This document shows positions 1-8,664 of a DNA stretch of 46,586 bases, one piece after another (the first letter of the stretch is position 1; the number at the start of each line of letters is the position of its first letter). The notes below the pieces were generated by a model. That model made no database searches. It worked only from the letters and a program-made list of their open reading frames with translations, and was not told the DNA's origin. The stretch is taken from contig CAJIYZ010000030.1 in NCBI GenBank assembly GCA_905181675.1, forward strand, positions 1-46,586, read 5' to 3'. The position numbers and the translations under genes are program-made. This stretch comes from Bacteroidetes bacterium MED-G20. GTDB taxonomy: Bacteria > Bacteroidota > Bacteroidia > Flavobacteriales_D > Parvicellaceae.

Positions 1-1862
1 GAACAGACTCAAATGGTTGTATTGCAACGGATAATGTCACTATAAATTTATTACCAAATAATACTGGAACAAGTGTTGTTACTGAATGCGGTTCGTATAC
101 TTGGATAGATGGAATTACCTATACAGCTACCAATAATTCTGCGACTTATACCTTTACTAATTTTGCTGGTTGCGATAGTGTTATCTCCCTTAATTTAACA
201 ATAAATCCAATCGAAAATTCTCAAGAAAATATTACTACTTGCAATTATTACAATTGGAATGGAATGACTTACTCGCAAACTGGAACCTATTTAGATACTT
301 TACAGACTATCAATGGGTGTGATAGCATTGCCACACTTAACTTAACAATTACTAACTACATATTAGATTCAGAAAGCATAACTTCTTGTAGTAATTATAG
401 TTGGAATGGCAACATATACAATCAATCTGGAAATTATACAGATACTATTTCAGTAGCTTCAGGATGTGATACTATTGCAATACTCAACTTAACAATTGGT
501 CAAACTTATTCCAGTACAGAAAATATAATTAGTTGTGGGGCTTACAATTGGAGTGGAACTAATTACTCTCAGTCTGGAAGTTACAATGACACCTTGCAAA
601 CAAATTTTGGCTGCGACAGCATAGTAACCCTTATTTTAACTATTAATCCTGCTATTTCTTATAGTGAAACAGCTATTGTTTGTGACAATTATTTCTGGAA
701 TGGAAACAACTATTCCCAATCTGGAATTTATAATGACACATTAACTACCAACTCTGGATGTGACAGTATAGTCACTTTGTTTTTAACGGTAAATTCAAGT
801 ACTATTTTCCAAGAAATTATATCTACTTGCGGAAGCTACACATGGCATGGAAATAACTATTCGCAAACTGGAAGCTATTACGATACTTTAACAACTGTTT
901 CTGGGTGTGATAGTATTTCTTCTTTATTACTCACTATTAACACTCCTCAGCAAACTACTGAAAGTGTTTTTTCGTGTTCAAATTATCTATGGAACGGAAA
1001 TATATACCCACAAAGTGGAGTTTTCATAGACACTCTACAAACAAGTCAGGGCTGTGACAGCATTACTATACTTGATTTGAATATATATGATAGTTTTAAT
1101 ACTGTAGATAGTGTGAGTTCTTGTCAAAGCTACATATGGAATGGAGTCCAGTACGATTCATCTGGAGTATATACTGACACTTTACAAACGGCTTTAGGTT
1201 GTGACAGTATAAATACTCTTTTTCTAACTGTTAATGACAATACTGAAGCGCCACTAACTCTAGAGTTGCTTTTAGACGATTATTGTTTGGAAACGTTTTG
1301 GACGATAAAAGACAGTCAAGATTCTCTATGGTATAGCGAAGGACCTTATGATTGCAATCCTAGTGGCGGTGGAAATCAAGCAAATACAACAATTATTAAG
1401 AATATTTATTTAGATGCAAATGAATGCTACACATTTGAACTTAACGATTTATACGGAGACGGGCTAAGTGCTTCAATATGGAATGGCACAGATGGAAACT
1501 GGGTATTAGCAGATTTAAATAGTAACATTATTAGCCAAGGACAAGGAGATTTTGGATTTAACACATCCAAAAGTTTTAATGTAAATCAATCTATTCCATC
1601 TTTAATAATTGAAGATAATTCTGCTAAATTGGAAATTATAGTTTATCCAAATCCATTTTCTAATTCTACAACAGTCAAAATAATAAATGGCAAAGAACCA
1701 TACATATTAGAGTTATTTGACATAAGCGGTAGAATTGTTAAAACATTGAAATCTAATCTGAGTGAATTCACGATAGATGGTATAAATGCAAGTAGTGGAG
1801 TATACTGGTTAAAAATTAAAAATCAATCTAAATTAAAACCAATTAAGTTAATTATAGAATAA
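1..1862 (+). CDS. Secreted multi-repeat protein with T9SS type A sorting domain (5' end outside window)
   Basis: The reading frame is open from base 3 to the stop at 1860-1862, so the true start lies before the window. The visible part carries eight cysteine-containing repeats, seven of them exactly 49 residues long. An unrelated module of about 120 residues follows, with four cysteines, a GGG loop and the words LNDLYGDGLS and WNGTDGN. The last 75 or so residues are a typical T9SS type A C-terminal domain: VYPNPF, then LFDISGRIVKT, then SGVYWLKI, ending in a short basic and hydrophobic tail. In Bacteroidota such tails direct export through the type IX system and attachment to or release from the cell surface. 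The exact role is unknown; a surface adhesin or structural protein is a reasonable guess. The family of the repeats is not one I can name. Confidence 0.9.
   Translation, partial: TDSNGCIATDNVTINLLPNNTGTSVVTECGSYTWIDGITYTATNNSATYTFTNFAGCDSVISLNLTINPIENSQENITTCNYYNWNGMTYSQTGTYLDTLQTINGCDSIATLNLTITNYILDSESITSCSNYSWNGNIYNQSGNYTDTISVASGCDTIAILNLTIGQTYSSTENIISCGAYNWSGTNYSQSGSYNDTLQTNFGCDSIVTLILTINPAISYSETAIVCDNYFWNGNNYSQSGIYNDTLTTNSGCDSIVTLFLTVNSSTIFQEIISTCGSYTWHGNNYSQTGSYYDTLTTVSGCDSISSLLLTINTPQQTTESVFSCSNYLWNGNIYPQSGVFIDTLQTSQGCDSITILDLNIYDSFNTVDSVSSCQSYIWNGVQYDSSGVYTDTLQTALGCDSINTLFLTVNDNTEAPLTLELLLDDYCLETFWTIKDSQDSLWYSEGPYDCNPSGGGNQANTTIIKNIYLDANECYTFELNDLYGDGLSASIWNGTDGNWVLADLNSNIISQGQGDFGFNTSKSFNVNQSIPSLIIEDNSAKLEIIVYPNPFSNSTTVKIINGKEPYILELFDISGRIVKTLKSNLSEFTIDGINASSGVYWLKIKNQSKLKPIKLIIE
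87..1240 (+). repeat. Eight tandem ~49-residue coding repeats
   Basis: The leading cysteine codons fall at 87, 240, 387, 534, 681, 828, 975 and 1122. The first spacing is 153 bases and every later spacing is exactly 147 bases. The consensus is C-x2-Y-x-W-N-G, then Y-x-x-SG-x-Y-x-DTL, then GCDSI and L-x-LTI. Each unit has two cysteines, which could form one disulphide. The units differ a good deal at DNA level, so they are old repeats under selection rather than a recent expansion. Confidence 0.9.
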
Positions 1863-1866
1863 TTAT

Positions 1867-1874
1867 TAGATTTG
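1867..1874 (+). promoter_or_regulatory. -7 promoter element TAGATTTG of DUF5606 gene
   Basis: The octamer matches the Bacteroidota sigma-70 -7 consensus TAnnTTTG and ends 15 bases before the ATG at 1890. No clear -33 TTG is visible at the usual distance. It lies just after the stop of the repeat protein, so this gene probably begins a new transcript. Confidence 0.55.
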
Positions 1875-1889
1875 CGGCATAAATAAATT

Positions 1890-2429
1890 ATGGATTTAAA
1901 AGACATTATATCAATTTCCGGTAAAACTGGATTATTCAGCGTTGTTGGGAAATCCAAAAACAATGTGATTGTAGAGTCAATCATTGATAAAAAAAGGTTT
2001 CCAATATTTAACACCAATAGAATAAGTGCGCTTTCAGACATAAGCATTTATACCTATGAAGAAGAAGTGTTACTTTCTGATATTTACAGAAAAATACATA
2101 AATCTAACGATGGGAAACCAACAATAAATCATTCTGAAAGTACTGAAAAGCTAAGGTCAAAACTTGAAGAATTTGTTCCAAATTTTGACAAAGAACAGGT
2201 ATATAATTCCGATATAAAAAAACTTTTTCAGTGGTATAATTTACTACACAAAACCAAGAAGTTAAAACTTAAAAAGTCTGAAAAAGAAGATTCCAAATCT
2301 GATAAAGATGTTGTTAAAGTAGATAAAATCGAGAAAAAGCCTAAAAAACAAATCTCCAAAAAGGGTAATACTGCACTTAGAAAACAAGTTCCTAAAAAAA
2401 TTCAAACACCACAAAAGAAAAGTGGTTAA
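1890..2429 (+). CDS. DUF5606 family protein with lysine-rich tail
   Basis: The 179-residue product matches my recollection of the Bacteroidota DUF5606 family: an N-terminal domain starting DLKDIISISGKTGLF, followed by VIVESI and RISALSDISIYT. A helical part contains a W-Y motif near residue 117. The last 55 or so residues are very rich in lysine and probably disordered. There is no signal peptide or membrane segment, so it should be cytoplasmic. No molecular function is known to me. It ends just before the FKBP gene and may be co-transcribed with it. Confidence 0.8.
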   Translation: MDLKDIISISGKTGLFSVVGKSKNNVIVESIIDKKRFPIFNTNRISALSDISIYTYEEEVLLSDIYRKIHKSNDGKPTINHSESTEKLRSKLEEFVPNFDKEQVYNSDIKKLFQWYNLLHKTKKLKLKKSEKEDSKSDKDVVKVDKIEKKPKKQISKKGNTALRKQVPKKIQTPQKKSG

Positions 2430-2469
2430 TGATTATTTCTATCTCAACTACTTTATTATAATTTATACT

Positions 2470-3144
2470 ATGAAAAAATACACATTCCTCACATTATTAC
2501 TAATTATAGCCAACCTAACAATAAATATAAAAATGTCCGCACAAAAATTAAATAATGAAATAGACTCTGTTAGTTACAGCTTAGGAGTAAACATAGGTGA
2601 GAATATAAAAACTCAATTCCCGGATATAGACCTTAAGAATTTTGAAGCTGCTATTAAAGATGTTTTAGACGACAGCAAGGAGCCTATTGTTTCAGGAGCT
2701 GATGCTCAAAAAACAATTCAAGAATATTTTTCAAAACAACAAGCCAAAGCAAGCGAGTCAGTTGTTGAAGAAGGTAGAAATTTTTTGGCTGAAAACGGTA
2801 AGAAAGAAAATGTAACAACTTTAGAAAGCGGACTTCAGTATGAAGTTATTAACTCTGGAGAAGGAGCTAAACCGTCTCTAAATGATCAGGTTACTACTCA
2901 TTATCATGGAACATTAATAAATGGGACTGTTTTTGATAGCTCTGTAGAACGAGGAGAACCTGCTACTTTTCCTGTAAGTGGAGTAATTAAAGGATGGACA
3001 GAAGCACTACAACTTATGAGTGTTGGTTCTAAATGGAGACTATTTGTCCCTTACGATTTAGCATATGGTGAAAGAGGAGCTGGTCCTCAAATTGGCCCTT
3101 TCACAACATTAATTTTTGAAGTTGAACTTATAAGTATAAATTAA
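2470..3144 (+). CDS. FKBP-type peptidyl-prolyl isomerase, exported (copy 1)
   Basis: This is a Mip/FkpA-like prolyl cis-trans isomerase that helps fold envelope proteins. I chose the ATG at 2470 (225 residues) because it begins MKKYTFLTLLLI, a signal peptide ending near MSAQ; a longer GTG start at 2422 would add 16 unlikely residues and overlap the upstream gene. Residues about 25-110 form the helical dimerisation domain (SVSYSLGVNIGENI), and about 115-225 the FKBP domain with HYHGTLINGTVFDSS and YDLAYGERGAG. A paralogue follows after a single base. The two FKBP domains differ at roughly 15 of 109 positions by eye, while their N-terminal parts diverge much more. Confidence 0.9.
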   Translation: MKKYTFLTLLLIIANLTINIKMSAQKLNNEIDSVSYSLGVNIGENIKTQFPDIDLKNFEAAIKDVLDDSKEPIVSGADAQKTIQEYFSKQQAKASESVVEEGRNFLAENGKKENVTTLESGLQYEVINSGEGAKPSLNDQVTTHYHGTLINGTVFDSSVERGEPATFPVSGVIKGWTEALQLMSVGSKWRLFVPYDLAYGERGAGPQIGPFTTLIFEVELISIN

Positions 3145-3145
3145 A

Positions 3146-3820
3146 ATGAAAAATATAATAATTCTATCGTCCCTAGTTCTGTTTGTAGCATGTAAAACAG
3201 AGAAACCAAAAGAATCTACTAATCTGCTTACTGAATTAGATTCAGTAAGTTATAGTTTAGGTGTAAATATTGGTGAAAATATAAAAAAACAATTTGAAGA
3301 CATTAATCTAGATAATTTTGAGGCTGGTGTCAAAGACGTGTTAACAAAAGATACAGAAGCCAAAATTAGCGATAATCAAGCACAAGCAATTATAAGTAGT
3401 TACTTTTCCAAAAAGCAACAAAAACAAAGCGAATCTGTAATTGAAGAAGGTGTTAATTTTTTGTTAGAAAATGCAAAAAGAGAAGGTGTAACAACTCTTG
3501 AAAGTGGTCTTCAGTATGAAATACTTAACGAAGGAACTGGTCCTAAACCTAGTCTGGAGGATAATGTAACTACGCATTATCATGGAACTTTAATTAACGG
3601 AACTGTTTTTGACAGCTCTGTTGACAGAGGAGAACCAGCTAGTTTTCCAGTAGGTGGAGTAATTAAAGGATGGACAGAAGCATTACAATTAATGTCTGTT
3701 GGTTCTAAGTGGAAACTTTATGTGCCTTACGATTTAGCTTATGGTGAGAGAGGAGCTGGACCACAAATTGGACCTTATTCAACATTAGTTTTTGAAGTAG
3801 AATTAATTAGTATTAATTAA
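3146..3820 (+). CDS. FKBP-type peptidyl-prolyl isomerase, lipoprotein (copy 2)
   Basis: This is a tandem paralogue of the preceding gene, 224 residues long. Its N-terminus is a lipoprotein signal with lipobox LFVAC (Cys16), so unlike copy 1 it should be lipid-anchored. The dimerisation domain runs to about residue 110 and the FKBP domain to the end, with the same HYHGTLINGTVFDSS and YGERGAGPQIGP motifs. Many synonymous sites differ between the copies, which suggests an old duplication kept by selection rather than recent gene conversion. The last 8 bases overlap the end of the convergent mscS gene. Confidence 0.9.
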   Translation: MKNIIILSSLVLFVACKTEKPKESTNLLTELDSVSYSLGVNIGENIKKQFEDINLDNFEAGVKDVLTKDTEAKISDNQAQAIISSYFSKKQQKQSESVIEEGVNFLLENAKREGVTTLESGLQYEILNEGTGPKPSLEDNVTTHYHGTLINGTVFDSSVDRGEPASFPVGGVIKGWTEALQLMSVGSKWKLYVPYDLAYGERGAGPQIGPYSTLVFEVELISIN

Positions 3821-4868
3821 TTTCCTTCTTATAAATAGTTTGGGTTGGGAAAGCAAATTCCAACCCTTCTTCATTAAACCTTCTTAAAACTTCCTTGTTA
3901 ACAAGTGTTTGTGTATTTAACCAATGAGATTCTGGTCTTACATAATACATAAAAAGGATATTTAATGAAAAATCTCCAAACCCATTGAACCCTGCAGAAT
4001 AATCATTGGTAATTGCATCTTGTCCTTTTACAATATCCTGTAAAATATCTATGGCTTTTTGCATTTGCACTTCATTCATATCATAAGTTAAACCTAGGGT
4101 AATCTTAACTTTAAGAGCTGGTTGAGAGGTGACATTTATTATACTATTATCTGTAAATGTACAGTTTGGAATGGTGACAATTCTTCCTTCTAATGTTCTT
4201 ATTCTAGTACTTCTAAGTCCTACATCTTCTACTGTTCCGTCATATCCATCTATTTTTATTCTCTCGTTAATTTTAAAAGGCTTGTCTAAAAAAATCATAA
4301 TACCCGCAAAAATATTTTTAACCGAATCTTGAGCTGCCAATGCTAAGGCCAATCCACCAATTCCAAGTCCAGCAATCATGGCTGTAATATCAAAGCCAAT
4401 ATTATCTAAACCAATCACTATTCCTAAGGACCAAATAATAGCTCTAACAGCTTTTTGAATTACAGGTATAAGGTGGCTATCAAAACTAGATTCTGTTTTT
4501 TTGGAAATAGGCAAAATAACTTCAGAGATAAGAGCATCTACTATTTTAGAAACAATGGAAGTTATATTAATTGTAAATAGTAAATAAGCAATGTTTACTA
4601 ATATTAACTCAATATTTTGTTCAAAATGCAAATAACTTATTACAAAGTAATAAGCACTAATAACTACTAAGTTAGTAAGTGGCTTTTGTAAATTTTTGAG
4701 CAATATATCGTCTAAATTAGTTTTAGTTTTATTGGTTATGTTTTTAAAAACAGAACTGAAAATCCAGTATAAAATTTTAACCAAGACAAAAGAGCCTATT
4801 AATACAACTAAAGCTATAGTCCAATGCTGAATTGAATTTCCAAAAAAATCTTTATTTAAATATTCCAT
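3813..4868 (-). CDS. Small-conductance mechanosensitive channel, MscS family
   Basis: This inner-membrane channel of 351 residues opens under osmotic downshock to release solutes. There are about four hydrophobic segments (near residues 15-37, 66-85, 88-110 and 139-160) before the pore helix. The pore region GLGIGGLALALAAQDSVKN (about 169-187) is the MscS signature with its glycine/alanine pattern. It is followed by the beta domain (FLDKPFKINERIKIDGYDG, VEDVGLRSTRIRT) and an alpha/beta C-terminal domain. The extra N-terminal helices relative to E. coli MscS (286 residues) are common in this family. It is convergent with the FKBP gene, overlapping by 8 bases, and has its own promoter element. 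Confidence 0.92.
   Translation of the reverse strand: MEYLNKDFFGNSIQHWTIALVVLIGSFVLVKILYWIFSSVFKNITNKTKTNLDDILLKNLQKPLTNLVVISAYYFVISYLHFEQNIELILVNIAYLLFTINITSIVSKIVDALISEVILPISKKTESSFDSHLIPVIQKAVRAIIWSLGIVIGLDNIGFDITAMIAGLGIGGLALALAAQDSVKNIFAGIMIFLDKPFKINERIKIDGYDGTVEDVGLRSTRIRTLEGRIVTIPNCTFTDNSIINVTSQPALKVKITLGLTYDMNEVQMQKAIDILQDIVKGQDAITNDYSAGFNGFGDFSLNILFMYYVRPESHWLNTQTLVNKEVLRRFNEEGLEFAFPTQTIYKKEIN
3842..3866. terminator. Possible hairpin terminator inside the mscS 3' end
   Basis: GGGTTGG (3842-3848) and CCAACCC (3860-3866) are perfect inverted repeats with an 11-base loop, 21 bases after the stop of the second FKBP gene. There is only a weak T-rich stretch afterwards, and the sequence also codes for the end of MscS, so the terminator role is an inference. 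Confidence 0.35.
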
Positions 4869-4884
4869 AGTTTAAAATATAAAA

Positions 4885-4892
4885 CAAATCTA
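4885..4892 (-). promoter_or_regulatory. -7 promoter element TAGATTTG of mscS
   Basis: On the minus strand this reads TAGATTTG, a full match to TAnnTTTG, ending 16 bases before the mscS ATG. A -33 TTG is not obvious. Confidence 0.5.
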
Positions 4893-4917
4893 TTATATAA
4901 AATTTAAATGATAACTA

Positions 4918-6966
4918 TCAGTAATCTAAAAGAAATGATAGAGCAGCTTTCACTTTAGAAGCATTTGGTAAATAAGTAAACTCCAAATTCTCATTTAATG
5001 GAATAGCTGGTGTATTTTCTGAACCTACTATTTTCACAGGAGCATCTAGAAACTCAAAGCAATTCTCTTGAATAAATCCTGCAATACCAAGAGAAAAACT
5101 AGCAGAAGATGGTTCTTCTGTCACAATAAGTGCTTTTCCATGTTTTTTAACAGATTTCAATATTTGCTCTTCATCAAGTGGGGACAAGGTTCTTAAGTCT
5201 AAGATTTCTATTTTTCCAGCAAAAGATTTTGATGCTTCCAAGGACCAATATACTCCACGACCATAAGTAATAATAACGACGGATTCTCCAGACTTTACAA
5301 AATTTAGCTCAGATTGAATTACTTTATTTGCTTTTCCAATAGGTAGAATATAGTTCTCATCTGGCTCAATAGTTTTCGCATTTTCTGTACCAGAAATCTT
5401 AGACCAGTAAAGGCCCTTGTGCTCCAGAATTAGAACTGGATTTGGATCTAAATAGGCAGCTTTAATTAATCCTTTTAAATCTGCTCCATTAGACGGATAG
5501 AGCACCTTTATTCCAATTATATTGGTTATTATAGATTCAATACTTGAAGAATGATAAGGACCTCCAGATCCATAAGCCCCAACTGGAACTCTAAGAATCA
5601 TACTGATAGGCCATTTTCCGTTTGATAAGTAATAAGATCTACTAATTTCTGTAAACAATTGATTTAACCCTGGCCAGATATAATCTGCAAATTGAACTTC
5701 AACAATTGGTTTTAGTCCTACAGCTGACATACCTGCAGTACTTCCTACTATAAAAGCTTCTTGAATTGGAGTATTAAATACCCTATGATTACCAAATTGT
5801 TGTGCTAGTGTAGCAGCTTCTCTAAAGACTCCCCCTAATCTTCCTCCTACATCTTGCCCATACAGCAAACACCTATCATCAGAATCCATAATTTCTCTAA
5901 TAGCAAATAATGCGGAATCAACCATAACCGTTGGTTCTTTATGTTTTGGCGACCTCACCCCTTTTTCTTCCTTAACTGTTGTGGTGGCAAAAATATTTTT
6001 AAAAAGTTCGTTTGGCTCTGGATCTTTTTCCTCCAAAGCTTTTTTATACTGTTCTAGAACTAATTTTTCTGATTTTAAAGAGATAGCATTAAGCTCACTT
6101 TCTTTAAAACCATTTTCGATTAAAAAAATTTTTAAAATTGGCAAAGGGTCTCTTAATAAATGAGCGTCTAAATCATCTCTATACCACTCCATTCTGACGC
6201 CCGAGGTGTGGTGATTTAAAAGTGGAACTTTGGCATGAATTAATACTGGTCCTTTTCTGTTTCTAGTGATTTTAATAGCTTCTTCAATAGCGGTAAAGGA
6301 TTCTTGAAAATTAGTTCCATCAATTGTGAATACTTTTAGCCCCTTAAAACCCTTAGCAAAATGAGAAATATCCTGTGCTCTTGTTTCTTCAGCTTTTGCA
6401 GAAATATCCCATTCGTTATCCTGAACAAGATAAATTATAGGAAGTTCTTTTAAAACGGCCATTTGAAATGCTTCGGATACTTCTCCTTCTGTACAAGATG
6501 CATCACCTAAAGAACATAGTACAATAGGTGCATCTTGATTTTGTTTTGACAACCCAACTTCTTCCTTGTATTTTAAACCCATTGCAGCTCCAGTTGCAGG
6601 TATAGCTTGCATTCCTGTTGCTGAAGATTGGTGAGGTATCTTAGGCAGATCCGGATTGTTTAAACTAGGATGGGCATAATAGGTTTTACCACCTGAAAAT
6701 GGATCTTTAGATTTTGCAAGTAGTTGAAGCATTAAGTCGTAAGGCTCTAACCCAATTGACAAAAGCATGGAATCATCACGATAATAGGGATATAAAAAAT
6801 CATCTTTTTTTAATTGAATACCTGCTGCAATTTGAATAATCTCATGTCCTTTTGAAGTAGCATGGACATATTTTGAAGTAATGGCTTTTTCTTGTTCAAA
6901 AAGCGCACTCATTGATCGAGAAAGAGATATTAAATTATAAACTTTATCTAAAACAGATTTATCCAT
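4918..6966 (-). CDS. Fused alpha/beta E1 component of a 2-oxoacid dehydrogenase complex
   Basis: This thiamine-diphosphate enzyme (682 residues) decarboxylates a 2-oxoacid and passes the acyl group to a lipoyl E2. The E1-alpha part covers about residues 1-340; its ThDP motif begins GDASCTEGE at 154 and closes with the asparagine near 184 (QDNEWD). The E1-beta part starts near 345 (VMVDSALFAIREIM) and carries GQDVGGRLGGVF, FADYIWPG, and the C-terminal transketolase domain (TYGRGVYWSLEA, DLRTLSPLD). Fused E1 proteins of this length are common in Bacteroidota and are usually annotated as branched-chain 2-oxoacid dehydrogenase. No E2 or E3 gene is nearby, so the substrate cannot be settled here. 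Confidence 0.9.
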   Translation of the reverse strand: MDKSVLDKVYNLISLSRSMSALFEQEKAITSKYVHATSKGHEIIQIAAGIQLKKDDFLYPYYRDDSMLLSIGLEPYDLMLQLLAKSKDPFSGGKTYYAHPSLNNPDLPKIPHQSSATGMQAIPATGAAMGLKYKEEVGLSKQNQDAPIVLCSLGDASCTEGEVSEAFQMAVLKELPIIYLVQDNEWDISAKAEETRAQDISHFAKGFKGLKVFTIDGTNFQESFTAIEEAIKITRNRKGPVLIHAKVPLLNHHTSGVRMEWYRDDLDAHLLRDPLPILKIFLIENGFKESELNAISLKSEKLVLEQYKKALEEKDPEPNELFKNIFATTTVKEEKGVRSPKHKEPTVMVDSALFAIREIMDSDDRCLLYGQDVGGRLGGVFREAATLAQQFGNHRVFNTPIQEAFIVGSTAGMSAVGLKPIVEVQFADYIWPGLNQLFTEISRSYYLSNGKWPISMILRVPVGAYGSGGPYHSSSIESIITNIIGIKVLYPSNGADLKGLIKAAYLDPNPVLILEHKGLYWSKISGTENAKTIEPDENYILPIGKANKVIQSELNFVKSGESVVIITYGRGVYWSLEASKSFAGKIEILDLRTLSPLDEEQILKSVKKHGKALIVTEEPSSASFSLGIAGFIQENCFEFLDAPVKIVGSENTPAIPLNENLEFTYLPNASKVKAALSFLLDY

Positions 6967-6983
6967 TAAATTTATTGAGTAAT

Positions 6984-6991
6984 CAAATATA
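6984..6991 (-). promoter_or_regulatory. -7 promoter element TATATTTG of the E1 gene
   Basis: On the minus strand this reads TATATTTG, matching TAnnTTTG and ending 17 bases before the start codon at 6966. The surrounding 6967-7197 is a very AT-rich 231-base intergenic region that also holds the divergent promoter; I see nothing else in it. Confidence 0.5.
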
Positions 6992-7172
6992 CAAATTAAA
7001 ATATTTAAGACATTAAAACAAGTTGAAAGAAATTAAATTTTAATATTTAAAATTAAAATAAAATAAAAAATTAATAAACTATATAAATTCAAAATTAAAT
7101 TCTTAATTATTTGAAAAAATAATAAGGGTATATTTTGTTGGCATTATAAGAAGCAGAATTTGAAAAAAACAT

Positions 7173-7180
7173 TAGATTTG
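7173..7180 (+). promoter_or_regulatory. -7 promoter element TAGATTTG before the 485-residue membrane protein
   Basis: TAGATTTG matches TAnnTTTG and ends 17 bases before the ATG at 7198. It probably drives the membrane protein-DUF3822-rsmD-coaD run. Confidence 0.5.
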
Positions 7181-7197
7181 TAGACAAAAATATTCAG

Positions 7198-8655
7198 ATG
7201 GAAGAACGGAGCCTTCTCATAAAAAAATACATATTTCCAGCTATAGTTATATTACTTGGACTGGTTCTATTAAACACAGCCCTATTTAGTGGAACAGGAA
7301 GTATTAATCAATCTGGCACATTTTTACTAGGCGCTATTGTAGTCCTACTAATGGGAGTCATTACTGTTCTTTACATTAAAGAAATTATTGGCAAAAACGC
7401 TCATTTAATAATTTTATTTTCCTTACTTATTAGCTGCTTGTTTTTAGGCTACTCTACATATTCTTCAATATCAACAACAATAGCTCAAATTGAACTAAAA
7501 AAAGAAATTGATGCAAATATCAAACAAGGCCTTAGAGATATTGAGATTGTACAACTAGAATACAAGAAAAAATATGGATGGTATAGCGACAATTTCAATG
7601 AACTTAAAAGGTTCTTAGCACAAGATAGTGTTTACTCAATAAGTACTATGGGGGTTGTTCCAGATTATAAAATAACTTCTGAACATGCTGAAATATTAGG
7701 GTATGACGCAATACTTGACTATATCCAATTAGAATCTTACGATGAAAAGGAAGCATTAATGTGTGGGCTATTAACTAAAGACACTAGCTGGGAAAATGTC
7801 TTCGAGAAGTTATTTAATTCAGATTCATTAGACAACAGATTGTATGATTTTAAACTTGAGAATTTAGATTTGGTTCCTATGTCGGACAATAAGAATTTCA
7901 AAATGTATGCAGGAATACTAGAGTCTAGCGATAATGTTTCATTTGAAACTATTCTTTATAAAAATGGAGCAAAATATGAATTTGTTTCATCATACTTGAT
8001 TGATTACAATGGAAATGACACAGCTTATTACAATAAGGATATTCAAGGTTTAATAGTCAAAGACTCTATACCGCAACTACCACAACTAAATATAGGTGAC
8101 AATATCACTGCTGTGGACTCAACAACCTATAATAGGCCTTCTGACTTTCTAGAAGTTCTGAAGAACAAAAGGAAAGACACAATTATATTTCACGTAACAA
8201 GAGGAAAGAAAAATTTAAAAATTAAACTTACCCAAAAAGATATTGTTTCAAAACCATCCAGAGCATTCTGGACAGACTTTGAAGATGTGCTTTCTTACAA
8301 CCTGCAACCCCCACTTTACAATCCAGAGCTATTTGAGCCTTTTTATATTGGTAAAAACCTTATAAGCAAGGATGATGAATTTTCTAGCCCAAGTCTAAAA
8401 ATAAAAGAATTCAAAATTTTAGCAGAAAGCAGAAATATGGATAGCTCTATTATTTCATTTGAAATTTTTAAAGGGGATAAAATTGACTACTCAAACTATA
8501 ACGAAAACTCAGAAGATTATTTTTATTTATTATCCAAACTTGGAACACCAGTATTTACTGCATTTGACCCATCTCCATATGACCCACTTAATGAAAGAGA
8601 CACTTTAACGACAGGGTCTTTAACAGAAGTTAAAACTAGTGGGAATTGGAAATAA
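7198..8655 (+). CDS. Membrane protein of unknown function with PDZ-like segment
   Basis: I do not recognise a named family. The 485-residue protein has three predicted membrane helices at about residues 9-30, 38-62 and 66-88. An amphipathic helical stretch (IAQIELKKEIDANIK) and a large soluble domain follow. Around residues 295-345 the text LNIGDNITAVDSTTYNRPSDF followed by IFHVTRGKKNLKIKL resembles the ligand-binding half of a PDZ domain, although the usual GLGF-type loop is not obvious. It is separated by only 9 bases from the DUF3822 gene and is probably in its operon. The most likely topology is an envelope protein with a large non-membrane C-terminal domain. Confidence 0.75.
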   Translation: MEERSLLIKKYIFPAIVILLGLVLLNTALFSGTGSINQSGTFLLGAIVVLLMGVITVLYIKEIIGKNAHLIILFSLLISCLFLGYSTYSSISTTIAQIELKKEIDANIKQGLRDIEIVQLEYKKKYGWYSDNFNELKRFLAQDSVYSISTMGVVPDYKITSEHAEILGYDAILDYIQLESYDEKEALMCGLLTKDTSWENVFEKLFNSDSLDNRLYDFKLENLDLVPMSDNKNFKMYAGILESSDNVSFETILYKNGAKYEFVSSYLIDYNGNDTAYYNKDIQGLIVKDSIPQLPQLNIGDNITAVDSTTYNRPSDFLEVLKNKRKDTIIFHVTRGKKNLKIKLTQKDIVSKPSRAFWTDFEDVLSYNLQPPLYNPELFEPFYIGKNLISKDDEFSSPSLKIKEFKILAESRNMDSSIISFEIFKGDKIDYSNYNENSEDYFYLLSKLGTPVFTAFDPSPYDPLNERDTLTTGSLTEVKTSGNWK

Positions 8656-8664
8656 CCCCACATT

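Noticed and set aside
6967..7197. AT-rich 231-base intergenic region as a possible RNA gene or origin.
   Set aside because: It contains two divergent promoter elements and otherwise low-complexity A/T runs; no stable stem or cloverleaf is visible.
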